Below, one piece after another: positions 32,375-44,040 of a stretch of DNA of 49,202 bases; within the stretch, counting starts at the first letter, position 1; each line of letters starts with the position of its first letter. A program made the translations under genes and the position numbers. Below the pieces are notes generated by a model, which worked only from the letters and a program-made list of their open reading frames with translations, had not been told where the DNA came from and made no database searches. The DNA comes from Brachionus koreanus (Eukaryota > Rotifera > Eurotatoria > Ploima > Brachionidae), in assembly GCA_016987375.1 (NCBI GenBank), contig PJRA01000549.1:1557077-1606278 (forward strand), read 5' to 3'.

Positions 32375-33836
32375 ATGATATTTTTAATTCAAATTCTTTT
32401 AATAACATTACTTGGAAGCCATAATTGTCAATTAAATGATGGACCTAAATGTGCAATCGGGCAAAACTGTCGCTTGCCAATTTGTAATTGTGATTCAAAT
32501 AGTTTGCCAATTGAACTACCAAACAGATATCATATAAACGATTTGCCACAATTAATCATTTTAAGTATAGACGATGATAGTTTAGATGTCAAAAGCTATA
32601 AAATATACAGAAAATTGCTTGAGAATCGCAAAAATCCTAACAATTGTTCAATAAAAGCCACATTTTTTGTTTCAGATTCCAAAAATACAACTTCATATTG
32701 TTTAACCAGAAATTTGTATGACAATGGCCACGAGATAGCCATAAGTTCAGTAAATTATACGTGTCCACATAAGCGATGCAGTCCCTTTTTGAACTTTCAG
32801 CCTTGGAACTATGAAAAATGGACAGACGAAATTTTGAACATGAGAGAAAGGCTCAATCGATATGCAGGTATTCCAAAATCTCAAATTATCGGTTTTAGGG
32901 CTCCGATTCTAGAGCCAGCTAGTGACATGCATTACAGAATAATTTCATCTAACAAATTTCTATATGATTCGAGTCTTATTTTAAATACAGATGATATTAT
33001 ATGGCCCTTTACTTTAGATTACAAGTTTAATTCGTATTTAAGCAACAATGGGCCAATACACAGGTACGCTGGACTATGGGAACTTCCAGTACCAACTTAT
33101 GTAGATCTTGAGAATGGTAAGTTTTGGTTTTACTCTTTTTGAAATAAATTTTTCTTAAAATATTATTTTAGAAAATATCAAGTGTTTGAGACTGTGGGAA
33201 GGTCATTGCAAATATGACAAGAGTGTTAAAGGAGTTGCCAAATTTTTAAGACATCATTTTCTGCGAGCCTATTATAACAATCGGGCTCCACTTGTTTTTC
33301 ATTTTTCTGGTCAATGGCTCAAAGAGTTCAGAGTTTTTAATGAAACTGAAATAATTCCAAATATCGGATATGCTCATAAAGAAAAAACGAGAATAAATAT
33401 TGAAAAAAAAGAATACACTAATTTGGATGGTTTAATTAAGTTTGTAAATGCTACCTTGGATAAGAACAAAGACGTATATTTTGTTACAGCTCGACAAGCA
33501 ATTGAATGGATGAAGCTATTGCCAAGAATTAATACAGAAAACATATCAGATTTGATAAATAATTACATGTTTGAAAATTGTCTTGATAAAAATTCAGGTT
33601 TTGATGGAAAGTGCCCTATAATGCCAAAACCAGACTATGACACTGATGAAACTTTAATTTTGGACGATAGTGATGGTGATAAACTAAGAGAATTACTTAA
33701 AATTGATCCGATACACAAAGGAATTCTGACTGATCTTCAATCAGAAGTTCTTTTTGTAAATAGTTTTGTTGGATATTTTATCTTCGGTATGATCTTAACT
33801 TTGGTTTTAATCATCATTAAAGACAAATATTTATAA
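32375..33836 (+). CDS. Chitin-deacetylase-like CE4 protein, probably inactive, membrane-anchored
   Basis: Carbohydrate-esterase family 4 enzymes remove acetyl groups from chitin with a metal held by Asp-His-His. Two exons, 32375-33116 and 33172-33836, join in phase 1 through a 55-bp intron, giving 468 residues. A signal peptide covers about residues 1-19. A Cys-rich CRLPICNC segment precedes the fold, as in animal chitin deacetylases. Motif 1 keeps the acidic pair (LSIDDDS, D66-D67). In motif 2 (GHEIAISSVNY, 118-128) the two metal-binding His of the usual HSxxH are Ser124 and Tyr128. Motif 3 (GFRAP) and the late His motif (LVFHFSGQWL) remain. A hydrophobic span near the C-terminus (about 442-462) followed by KDKYL predicts a membrane anchor facing out. 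The exon 1 open frame begins upstream at a TTG; the first ATG is 32375. Best read as a secreted-side pseudoenzyme that may bind sugar. Confidence 0.88.
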
Positions 33837-34552
33837 TCAAACTTTTTTAAATTATTTAAAATCTGATCTCAATTTTTAGACAAAAATTTTAATTCCAATA
33901 ATTCTTCAAGTTTTTTTAATTTTTAACCTTAAATCGAACGTAAAATTTTGTAAATTTTTAATCAAATTAATAAAAATTCATTTTAAGATATATTTTTCTA
34001 GATATTTTTTTTATAATCTAAAAGAAATTTGAAAATAGCAAGCATAAAACAAGAGCTATTTTTTTTTTTATTTTAAAGGCAGGTTTCCTTTGTGCGAATA
34101 ATTAAATCGGACTCTGATTTATTGATTTTGTAACCAAAAATAACAATCTAGAAATTTGGTTTTATTATTGATTATTAAGCTTCAGTTAGTTCACAACCTT
34201 AACGCATAACTCAATTATTTTATTTACGCTTCCTTGATATATTGAAATGGGCTTAATGAATAAATTGAATTTTTATTTTAACTTTCTTAAAATTAAATAA
34301 TTAAAAAATTCAATTTTTTTTTAAATAAGTTAATAAAGACGAGTTAATTTTATTTTTACTGTTAAATGTTTCAAACTAAATAGCCTAGTCTGATCAATAT
34401 TTAATTATTTTTTTGACTATTTTACAAAATTTGAATTAATACTATAATAAATTGTTAATAAAGTTAAATAAGACAACTAGAAGAGCTCGTTCAAACAAAT
34501 TATTTTATATATAATCACTAAATATAAAATTGAAAAATTCATAAATTCAAAA
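33837..34552. other. AT-rich spacer
   Basis: Holds the 3' UTR of the CE4 gene and the RTEL1 promoter. Nothing else seen. Confidence 0.55.
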
Positions 34553-37500
34553 ATGCCTGATTTAGAATTAAATGGTATTCAAGTTAATTTTCCGTATGAG
34601 CCATATCGATGTCAAGTGGATTATATGACAAGTGTTTTAGAGAGCATAATTAAAGTAATTTAATATTTAAGAAAAAAATATTTTTATTAAAATAATTAGA
34701 AAAAAAATGCTATATTGGAATCACCAACTGGCACTGGCAAAACACTATGTTTGCTTTGTTCTTCGATTTCATGGCTTATTGCAGCTAAAGCTGACATGCA
34801 ATTTGCCACTGTTCAACGCGAACTTGAAGATATCGATCCTATACGTCCAAATTTAATAAACAAAAGTAGTTCGATTTTTTTTTTTTTTATAAAAAAAAAA
34901 CAATAATTTTTTTCTTAACTAGGTGGTATAAATGATCAAAACGATATAAATAAGAAATTAGCTTATCCCAAAATAATTTATGCTTCAAGAACCCATTCTC
35001 AATTAACCCAAGTAATCAAGGAGCTAAAGATGACTCAATACAAGTAACGTATTCTTTGTCAGAAATTATAAATTTAATTTTTTATTTCAAGAGATATAAA
35101 AACATGCGCAATTGGTTCAAGGGATCAATTGTGCATAAATCCACAAGTGAATCAACAAAAAAATTATACAACTAAACTTAATATGTGTAAAGCTAAAGTA
35201 AATGCTAAGACATGCTTTTTCTACAATAATGTCGAAAGTAATTTTTGAATAGATTCAAAATATTTTAGATTTTTAATAAATAATTTAGATATTATACCTG
35301 AGCTTAAAGCTATGACCACAGTAGATATTGAAGATTTGAATGCTTTTGGGAATAAGCACAAGTAATTTTGAGAACAATTCAAAACAGTTTTAAAAAAGAA
35401 GTTAATTTTGAAAATCAAAAATTAAAAGATGCTGTCCTTATTATACCGCACGAAATCTTAAAGAAGGAGCTGATATTTTATTTATGCCTTACAATTATCT
35501 TTTAGATAAAAAAGTATTTAATCAACTTTTAATATTTTGATGAAAATTATTTTCTTTTAATAGCTTCGTAAATCAAATAATATAGAAATGAATAATACAG
35601 TTGTTATTTTTGATGAAGCTCATAATGTGGTTAGTTTAAGTTGCTTTGAAAAAATGTGTCTTATTTAAAAAATAATATTTTATTAGGAGAGAGTTTGCGA
35701 AGACAGCGCTTCGGCCGAATTTTCTACCACAGACATTGCCAGTGCCATGAGTGAAATTGGTTTTTTGCTAGATGAATTCCAAAAATTGCCTGAAGAAGAC
35801 TCAAATTTTAGAGAAGATGATCCGAATGATTTAGAAAATTTAGAAAACGCAATGGCAAACATGCCTGCTACTTTAGAGGAGTTAAAGGATATTTTGACGA
35901 TTTTAAAGTCTCTTGAAGAAGAACTAGATAGCATTAAAATACAAGGCAAAGATGGCCTGACCAAAACAGCAGTTTTTCTGTTCGAATTGTTGAGTAAATG
36001 CGGTGTTAATTTTGATCGTAGGGGCTACATATTTGATATTTTGCAACGTTTACTTCAATACTTTGGAGCACAAACTCCTAGTGCAAGGCATCACAACGGT
36101 GCTTCTTTGGGAAAATTTTTGGACTTTCTTCAAACAATATTGTCTGATAATACAGTTTCTGACGATGGATCTGGTGATACAAGCAAAAAAATTAAAAAAA
36201 TATCTCAATTTTACAAAGTTTATATTATTTCATAAAATTTCTTCAATTTTTTGTCTAAAAAATATTGAAGGTTTACATAAAAAATGATAACATAAAAGGA
36301 AGAATTCTTTGTTTTTGGTGTCTTTGCCCAGGATACAGCATGCAAGATTTGCTAGCAGAGGGTGCAAGATGCATAATATTAACTTCTGGTACTTTGTCTC
36401 CAATCAGCACTTTTAAAGATGAAATGAAAATGTAAATATATAAATTTATTTTATTATTTATGTGGATTTCTAAGTTAAAAATTATGATCATAAATTGTAA
36501 ATAAATGCAAATGTATCAGTTGACACAATCCAGATTTAGTCACTCTAAAAAAACCGACAAATTTAATGATTGTAGACTTTCGTAGTTAAGACTTAATTTG
36601 AATCAAACAAATTTTGTGTCAGTTCTTAAATCTAAAAATTTTTATAATTTAACTGACTGTTAGCATGACTACATACTCATTTGTTTAGGGTAACCAACAT
36701 GGATTTATATTTCTAACTAATACAATAACTATCAATATGATTATTTTATTTTTTTGTATTTTTAAACTTATCTAATATGAAAATAAATTAAATATCTATA
36801 GAAATGGCTTAAAATATTACAAAAAATGATTTTAAATTTTATTTTTAATTTGAATTGAATTCTATTAAGGTTAAAAATAAATAATAACGTAATTATCCGA
36901 ATTTAATGACATGTTACTAAGTGAAATAATCACATGTTTTATTAAAAATATTTTTTTTGAAAAAGACTTCTCACTTTGATGAAATTAAGATTAATATCCT
37001 AATTATCTATCTATTTTTAACAGCATTTCATATAGGCTAAACCAGTTTTTAATTTTTCTTACTAATTTCGATTTTAATTACATGCAATAAAAAATTAATT
37101 TTTTTTTTAAATAAGTGCTTAATTTTGAATAACATGTCACTAAAATAGAGTACTCTATTTTAAAGACATGACATGTCAATCAATTTGAATAATTAAGTTA
37201 ACAAAAAGCTAAAAACTGAATTGATTTTTTAAATAAAATTATTATGTTAAAAAAATTTTACAAATTAGTTATAAGAAAAAAACCTTCCTTTATTAGGATT
37301 GATATGCCTTTTATTTACATTTCTTAATTTAATAATTTTTAAATTTAATCTTTTCGTTATCAAGACCATTTGATGTTGTTCTAGAAAATCCTCATATAAT
37401 CAATGAAAGTCAAATAAAAGTGCTTTCTCTGAGTAAAGGTCCAGACAAAACTGTTCTTTCATCTAAATATACAAACCGAGAGTCAGAAAATTACATCAAC

Positions 37501-38888
37501 TCATTGGGTGAAACAATTCATAGTTTTTGTAGAGTTGTTCCACATGGCGTCTTAGTATTTTTTCCTTCTTACAGAGCGTTGGAATGCGCTCTCGATGCAT
37601 GGAGAGTAATTAATTGTTCATTTTTTAAAAAAGCTTTATCAATTTTTTATTAACTAAATAGAAATCTAACATGTGGAAAAAAATTGGAGATGTTAAGAGT
37701 ATTTTTGTTGAAGCCAAAAATAGCAAAGACTGCAACGACACTGTATTAAAATACTATGAGAAAATAAAAGAAAAAAGATCGAATGGAGCAATTATGTTTG
37801 CCGTATGCCGAGGAAAAATTAGCGAAGGAATCGATTTTAATGATAATAATGGTCGAGCCGTCATAGTGACTGGTCTGCCTTTTCCTTTGTTCACAGATCC
37901 TAGAGTTATCCTCAAAAGACAATACTTGGACGAGCACAAGACTTCCAGCGGAAACCTTTGGTACAACCAGCAAACATATCGAGCTGTTAATCAGGCGATT
38001 GGAAGAGTAATTCGTCACAAAAACGATTATGGAGCAATTTTGCTTTGTGATGAGCGTTTTAGTCAAATGTCTTCCATATCCCAGTTGCCTGGGTGGATGA
38101 GAGGCCACATCAAAAAAATAAATGAATACAATTTAGCAATGGATGAGCTCGGAAAATTCTTCAATGTAGCTGTTGAAAAAGTAAATCAACACAAATTTTT
38201 ATTCTAAATAAAACAAAAATAATTTTAGTATCCAATTGTGCCTAAAATTCCCAGCCTTCAATCAAATGTGTCATATGTTAGAGCAGAAGGCCAAATATCC
38301 CAAAAAGAAAAAAATGGGAATATGATGGTTGATATTTACAGTGCTTATGGATCCCAAAATCCAGTAGTTCAATCAAACACTGATTCTGTCGAATCGAAAA
38401 ATTTCTACGATGCTCTTGGTCAGTCAAAATCAGCAGCTATGAATACAGAAATGATGTTTTCAGGAACTAGCAAATCTCAAAGTGATGAGAACAATTTCAA
38501 ATTTATCTTACAAAAGCGTAAAATGGAAGAAGCAAAAAATGGAAAATGTAGAGTGGTTATTAAAGACACTGTTAGTGTTGCTGAAACAAAGTCTGAAAAA
38601 CTAAATGACAGCAAAGCTTTGCTACAAAAAATAGCCAATATTCTTTCCAAAGAAGACTATCAAACATTTAAAGTTGCTCTCAGCAATTTTTACACAGCCA
38701 AAAAAAATTCTGACAATGAAAAAAAGATTAAATATTACAAAATTTTACGCAGTTTGTTTGCTAAAGATTTAGAGTTTTTTACTCAAATAGAAAAATTCAT
38801 TCAATTTACTGGTGTGTTAAAAGAGAAGCAACAGGATAATGACAAAAAAGGAACTAACTTAAAACGTAAAATAGATGATTGTAATTAA
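34553..38888 (+). CDS. RTEL1: RTEL1, iron-sulfur DEAH DNA helicase
   Basis: RTEL1 is a 5'-3' helicase of the XPD/FANCJ group that dismantles D-loops, T-loops and G-quadruplexes. Twelve exons: 34553-34654, 34700-34865, 34923-35043, 35092-35237, 35289-35361, 35429-35513, 35564-35629, 35687-36217, 36271-36431, 37365-37605, 37662-38180 and 38229-38888. All phases join, giving 956 residues. The start [20 protein letters not shown] is near-identical to human. Walker A SPTGTGKT is at 42-49. The four Fe-S cysteines are C144, C162, C171 and C205. Motif Ia is [11 protein letters not shown] and the DEAH box is at 248-251 (FDEAHNV). Late motifs are [17 protein letters not shown] and QAIGRVIRH. Residues about 868-930 ([20 protein letters not shown]) match the first harmonin-homology domain. 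The second such domain and the C-terminal RING of vertebrate RTEL1 are absent. Intron 9 is 933 bp; the others are 45-75 bp. Confidence 0.96.
36432..37364 (+). other. Unusually long RTEL1 intron 9 with a near-perfect 40-bp palindrome
   Basis: The intron is more than ten times longer than the other introns of the gene. At 37141-37162 there is a perfect 22-bp palindrome centred on GTAC (AGAGTACTCT core). It extends outward as CATGTCAC on the left and AAGACATG on the right, with two mismatches. A related segment with ATGACATGTTACTAAG occurs at 36907-36922. An inserted non-autonomous element could explain both the length and the repeats. No open frame is present. Confidence 0.5.
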
Positions 38889-40144
38889 ATATTTGTAAAA
38901 TTATATTTAAAATATAGATATATTCAATTTTTTATTAATAAATAATTCCAAAATTTTTTTTTTCTAAAATCACAAATCATTTTATTATTTTACTTAAAAA
39001 AGACTACAATTTTTAAAATGAAAAAAAAAATAATACAAAATTATTAAAAATTCTTCTTTATTTAAAAACCTTGCAAATGATGATGATTTACTTATTTTTT
39101 AAGTTCGAAATGTGGTGCATGAGGCAATAATCTAACATTAAGTGCTATTTTATTTTAACTTAGAACTAATTTAGAATACTAACAAAGAAAGCCCGGTTGA
39201 TTACTAATAAAAATTTTAGATGCCTTTTTTCTTTTGTTAAATAGGTAAAATCAAAGAAAAATCATAAAAACCCATTTAAATTAAAAATTAGTAATTAAAT
39301 CCTTTAGATACTGATATTGCAATAAAATGGTTTATTTGGCTTCAATCCTTTAGGCCAACAACCTCCACATCTAACACGAATCTTTTGTTTTTTTTTTCAA
39401 TTCTCAAATTCAAATTTTCATTAAAAATTAATAAAATTACTTTAAAAAAAAACTCTTTTAAATTTAATAAAATTAACTGTTTTATTGATTTGATGAAATG
39501 TCGCTAATATCGAGACCAATTTTTGTAAAAAACTCAATTTTGAGGCATTTTCGAAATTAGTGAGATAAATCGTTATATCGTTTTTAACTCAGTTAACCTT
39601 TTTTTTTTCAATTTTTCTAGATTTTATCTTAATCATTTGGTTAGTATAATGTCGAATGGAATAAAAGCTCAATTTTGGTTTAGAGTATTAAAAAATGTGT
39701 GGCTGTAAAATGATGAAGTTAAGATAATAGAAAAAATATTATGGCAAATAGAGTCTATTGCCAACACTATGCATTAGTAATTAGAATTAAAAAATTATTA
39801 GATTTTTTTTCTATTAAAATTAAAAACATCTTTTAAAAATCTCATGAAAATATTATTGAATAAAGCAAGAACGAGCTAAAGTGAATTTTTTCTTGCACTT
39901 AAAAAATAGAAAAAAAAACAAAAATTGCATGCATAATTTGCAAGCGATTTTATAAAAATATTAGATCGTACGTAAGCATATTATTTTGCTTTAATTCTTA
40001 GTCAATAAAAGACACATAAGCATAAATTTAAAAATTTTAATTTATTTCAAAAATTTGTATTTTGCCTTCTTTTTGAAACCGAAAGAATTAGTCATATTTT
40101 AGTCGTTTTTAAACCAAAGCCATTTGCCAAAATTTATTCGAATT
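38889..40144. other. Spacer with a decayed MITE end
   Basis: Contains the RTEL1 3' UTR and the ARFGAP promoter. At 39187-39222, GAAAGCCCGGTTGATTACT followed by AATAAAAATTTTAG resembles one end of the TTAA-flanked MITE family, but the outer TTAACACTA and the other end are not recognisable. Confidence 0.5.
39187..39222 (+). mobile_element. Fragment of the piggyBac-like MITE family
   Basis: Matches the inner terminal repeat and subterminal bases of the copies at 6229 and 8956 (GAAAGCCCGG, TTGATT, AATAAAAATTTTA) for about 35 bases. No partner end, no TTAA target duplication. Confidence 0.45.
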
Positions 40145-41820
40145 ATGTCTTCCCAAGAGCCGACAAAAACTGATGTTGAAACCATATTTAAGCGAGTACG
40201 TTCATTAGCAGCTAACAAGTGCTGTTTTGATTGCGGAGCCAAAAATCCCACATGGTCATCGATTACCTACGGTATTCTGATTTGCATCGACTGTTCTGCC
40301 ACTCACAGATCCCTGGGCGTGCATATATCATTCGTGAAATCGACCCAACTAGATACTAACTGGACTTGGCTGCAGCTCAGATCTATGCAGGTGGGTGGCA
40401 ACGCCAACGCTTCCGCTTTTTTTGAGCAACACAACTGTACAACCAAGGATTCTCAGCAAAAATACAACAGCCGGGCAGCTCAGATGTACAGAGAAAAACT
40501 GCACCAACTGGCGCTTAAAACACAAAGAACTTATGGAACCAAGCTTGCCATTGATGATGGGGCCCCCAGTTCACAGCAAACCGCTAAGTCAGAAACCGAC
40601 TTCTTTAATGATGCTGTGTCTATTGAGAACACAATTAGGCCCGTTTCATTAAATCCTGTTAAAGAGCCTGTCATTGAAGACAAAAGTCATGAGGGTCCTA
40701 ATGTGGCTCCGTTGATTAGTGCCGATAGTGTTCAATCTTCATCCCAAGTTAAATCGAGCATAATGCAAAAAAAAACAATTCAAACAAAAAAAAAAGGTCT
40801 TGGTGCCCAAAAAGTAAATACTGATTTTAAGCAAATAGAAATGGCTATTTCTGAGCAGGAACGTTTAAGAGAATTAGAAAAAGAGCAATCTTTAAAAAAT
40901 AAAGAAGAACAAGAAAAATTGTTAGAAAAACAAATGGCTTCGATGAAACTAGCGTACAATAATTTGGATAAACAGCGCGAAAAAGCTGAAGAAAAATTTA
41001 AATCTGATCCGAAAAAAGCTGAAAATTTGGAAAGACTTGGAATGGCTGTTGGTTCACGTGGAGCTGGTATTAGTCATAGTGCAGTAAGTGATATGCAAAT
41101 AATTCAGCAAGACGATGTGTCAGCTCAATCTAAAAAAGCTTCATTTTTCGATGAATTCGACTCTGGTTTCACTTCTGCCAAATCAAATGCTTTCAATTCT
41201 AGGGATAATGACTTGGACGATATGCTGCGCGGATTTGGTTCATGTACAATTTTCTCATCTACTCAATTTTAAATTAATTTAAAAAATTTGTTTATTAAAA
41301 GCTTCTAAATCCGACTGGGTGATGGTGGATAAGTTTACTGATGAAACTTCGAATCAACCATCTTCTGTAATGACAATCGATAATGATTTTAAAAAAGCAA
41401 GTTTTTCTGATTACAATTCAAAGACTTATTCAATGTCTGGTTCGAATGGTGATGCATCTAAACGATTTGCAAACGCCAAAGCCATATCAAGTGACCAGTA
41501 TTTTGGCAAAAGTCAAATGTCTGAAAGTGAAATTAATCAGAATAGACTCAATAGATTTCAAGGAAGCTCAGCTATATCGTCTGATGACTTTTTTGGTGAC
41601 GGTCAATCTAAGCCAAAATCAACTTATAACTCAACAGATATCGGATATATGAAGCAAGATTTTAAGGATGGTGTCACCAAAGTTGCTGGAAAATTGTCAA
41701 ATATGGCATCGAATGTAATGAGCTCTTTACAGGTATTCAAAATTAATTTTCTTTTACTTCTATTCGTTTTAATTCTGCATCATTTGCTATTCAATGTCCA
41801 AGAATATTAAAAAACTATAG
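40145..41820 (+). CDS. ARFGAP2: ARFGAP2/3-type GTPase-activating protein for Arf1
   Basis: ARFGAP2/3 (yeast Glo3) stimulates GTP hydrolysis on Arf1 at Golgi COPI coats. Exon 1 is 40145 to about 41243, exon 2 41302-41732. The zinc finger is C27-x2-C30-x16-C47-x2-C50, with arginine finger R55 in HRSLGVH. GGNANASAFFEQHNC and KYNSRAAQMYREKL follow. A KKGLGAQKV segment and a Glu/Lys coiled coil (about 230-300) form the COPI-binding region. The C-terminus has the Glo3 motifs KAISSDQYFG and SAISSDDFFG, then an amphipathic helix (FKDGVTKVAGKLSNMASNVM). The donor of intron 1 could also be at 41238. The last exon is uncertain: 41803-41820 (NIKKL) or 41870-41887 (FHLGK); reading through the GTATTC donor gives a hydrophobic tail instead. 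About 515 residues. ARFGAP2 and ARFGAP3 split in vertebrates, so the symbol is approximate. The ATG used is the first in frame. Confidence 0.93.
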
Positions 41821-41887
41821 TTCTTCATAAGCTCTTCTCATTATTCTTCATGGTAATCTAAATTTTCAGTTTCATTTGGGTAAATGA

Positions 41888-43622
41888 CAAGTTTATTTTT
41901 TATTCTATTTTAATTTTTTGAAGCTTTAAATTTAAAGTGTTTCACTTTAAACATTGATATTTTTCTGCAAATAAGCATGCTGCAATTTGTTGCACTTGCA
42001 TAACTAACTAAAATCAAAGTGAAATGAAATTAAGACATTGTGAGTTTTCATACAAATATTCCATAAAAATAATTTTTTTGATTAATTAAATTTTCAAAAC
42101 AAATCATTATAAAATTTGATACTGAAACAACATGCAACAAAATATGTTTCACTTAATTCAAATTTAATTTTAAGAAAATATTGTTGATAGAATAAATTAT
42201 TAATATTTTGTTAGCACTTTTTATTTTTTTACATAATCTTAAGTTGTAAATTTTTTTTATGCAATTTTTTAATTCAATTTATATAAATGTCAAAAAATTT
42301 TGAAATTTTCAAAAGCAAACGTAAAATGACGATGAAATTATTTTGAAATTCTAAATTAGCAAAAAATTTTATAAAACATAATCCAGTTGGAAGTTTAAGC
42401 CTGAAATTAAATAAAATTTTAAATAAATCTTTTTATTTAATTCAGTATAACTGCTAATCAGAACATACAAATAAATTTATATAATACTAAATAAATTCTA
42501 AAAAAATACTAAATAAAAAATAATATATCTTAATTGAGATTCTTTTTTTGTTGAGATGAATAAATAAATTTATTAGATATGTTAAAAAATAAAAGTGCAA
42601 TTATTTTAAATTTTTTAATCTTTAATTTTAAAAGAAATTTTAAAAAATTTTTGTTTCTCTATTTTTCTCATAATTGTTCTCTATAAACTTCGTTTATTTT
42701 GCTTCTATCTGAATAAAATGAGAAAACCACACCAAAAATTCAAATAAACTATAGATTTTTGAATTTTTTTTTGTACTTTTAATTAGCTTACTTTAAATAT
42801 TCTTCTTAACAAAACCTTAACGCAATATATCCATTTTCATTATTTTATTGATTAACCAATTTAAAAATATTATCATTTTTTTAATAAGAATAGACAAAAG
42901 TTTAAATAAATGTCCTAATTACTTTTAGTCTAGATAAAATACTTAAATACTTTTTTATTTGTTCTAAAAAGGGATAATTAGTTAAGCTATTTTTATTGAA
43001 AAATAAATTTATAGTACAAAAAAATCTCTAATTTTTCTTTTATTTTTATTGCTCTCATCATGTGGCTAAAATCTTGACATTTTTTGGCAGACTTTGATAT
43101 TTTGTACTTAAAAAATGTTTATAAAATCGAACATAGGATCGGTTTATCTAAAATGAAAAAAATAAAAAATGATAATGCACAAAGTCATATAAAAAAATTC
43201 AAATATTTAACCCCATTTATTACTTATTTGATTGTGAAATTATTAACAGACTTATTTTTAAGTCACAAGTCTTAAGTCAAGTCATAACTTAGACTTTAGA
43301 TTGTGACTTATGAGCAAGTCTGATTATTAAGCACACTTTTTTAGATCCTAAACAAAAATGATGCAGAATTCAAAAATAAATAAAATAAAATTTTAATGTT
43401 GAATTTAAAAAGCGAAAGAATTGTAAGTTTAATAAAAACTAGATTAAAAGTTTAATTTTTTTAAATTAAATATTTATGTATGTCTACGTTAAATTATTAT
43501 TTTGTTTAGCTATATTATTTGTTCAGAATTTTAGTTACGTTTTTGGCAAGTTTCTGTTTATGCTCAATTTAAATGTTATCAAATTAATGCCCAATTTTAA
43601 ATTAATTTTTTAATTAATCTAG
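41888..43622. other. AT-rich non-coding stretch
   Basis: No coding signal that I can support; the open frame at 43084-43275 has low-complexity composition. Confidence 0.5.
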
Positions 43623-43764
43623 GATCGACTATGAAAAGCTGCAAGCGGCCAACCAAATCACAATCCACAAAACACAAAAACAATTAGAAATAATAAATAT
43701 AGTTTTTTTTTTAATATCATTGTTGTATTTTGACAAAAATAAATGGCTCTCTCAAAATAGATAA
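43623..43764 (+). other. Exon-like fragment, unassigned
   Basis: After a TTAATCTAG acceptor-like site, a frame reads IDYEKLQAANQITIHKTQKQ, then LEIINIVFFLISLLYF (a possible membrane helix), and stops at 43762-43764. The first 60 bases have protein-like, less AT-rich codons. No start codon or partner exon found, so it may be a terminal exon of an undetected gene or a relic. Confidence 0.25.
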
Positions 43765-43873
43765 CTATCATGATATAATCATCAGCCAGTTTATAAAAAA
43801 TATTTATTTTTAAATTTTCGAAACGTTCACTATAAAATAAAATTAAACAATAAAAAAATTTTTCAAAATTTAA

Positions 43874-44027
43874 TTAAATTTTTCCATTTTGAGCTTTTTT
43901 AATTAGTAATTTAAAAGGTCGTCCCACATTGTCTCGCATTGTCCCATTTAATGTTCCTAATGCCGAATCACGGCCATTAATCAATACAAATGCATACGGC
44001 CAAATTGTACTACGACCGAATGCTTAA
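43874..44027. other. GC-richer island open on both strands
   Basis: The minus strand is open for 49 codons (44023-43874), reading AFGRSTIWPYAFVLINGRDS then ALGTLNGTMRDNVGRPFKLL. The plus strand is open for 36 codons (43917-44027), reading GRPTLSRIVPFNVPNAESRP, behind a TTTAAAAG acceptor-like site. Either could be an exon. The minus-strand reading looks more like a folded domain, but I cannot name a family. Confidence 0.3.
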
Positions 44028-44040
44028 TTAAGTTTCATAC

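Noticed and set aside
37746..38108. 120-codon minus-strand open frame inside RTEL1
   Set aside because: Antisense of RTEL1 exon 11, which contains helicase motifs V-VI on the plus strand.
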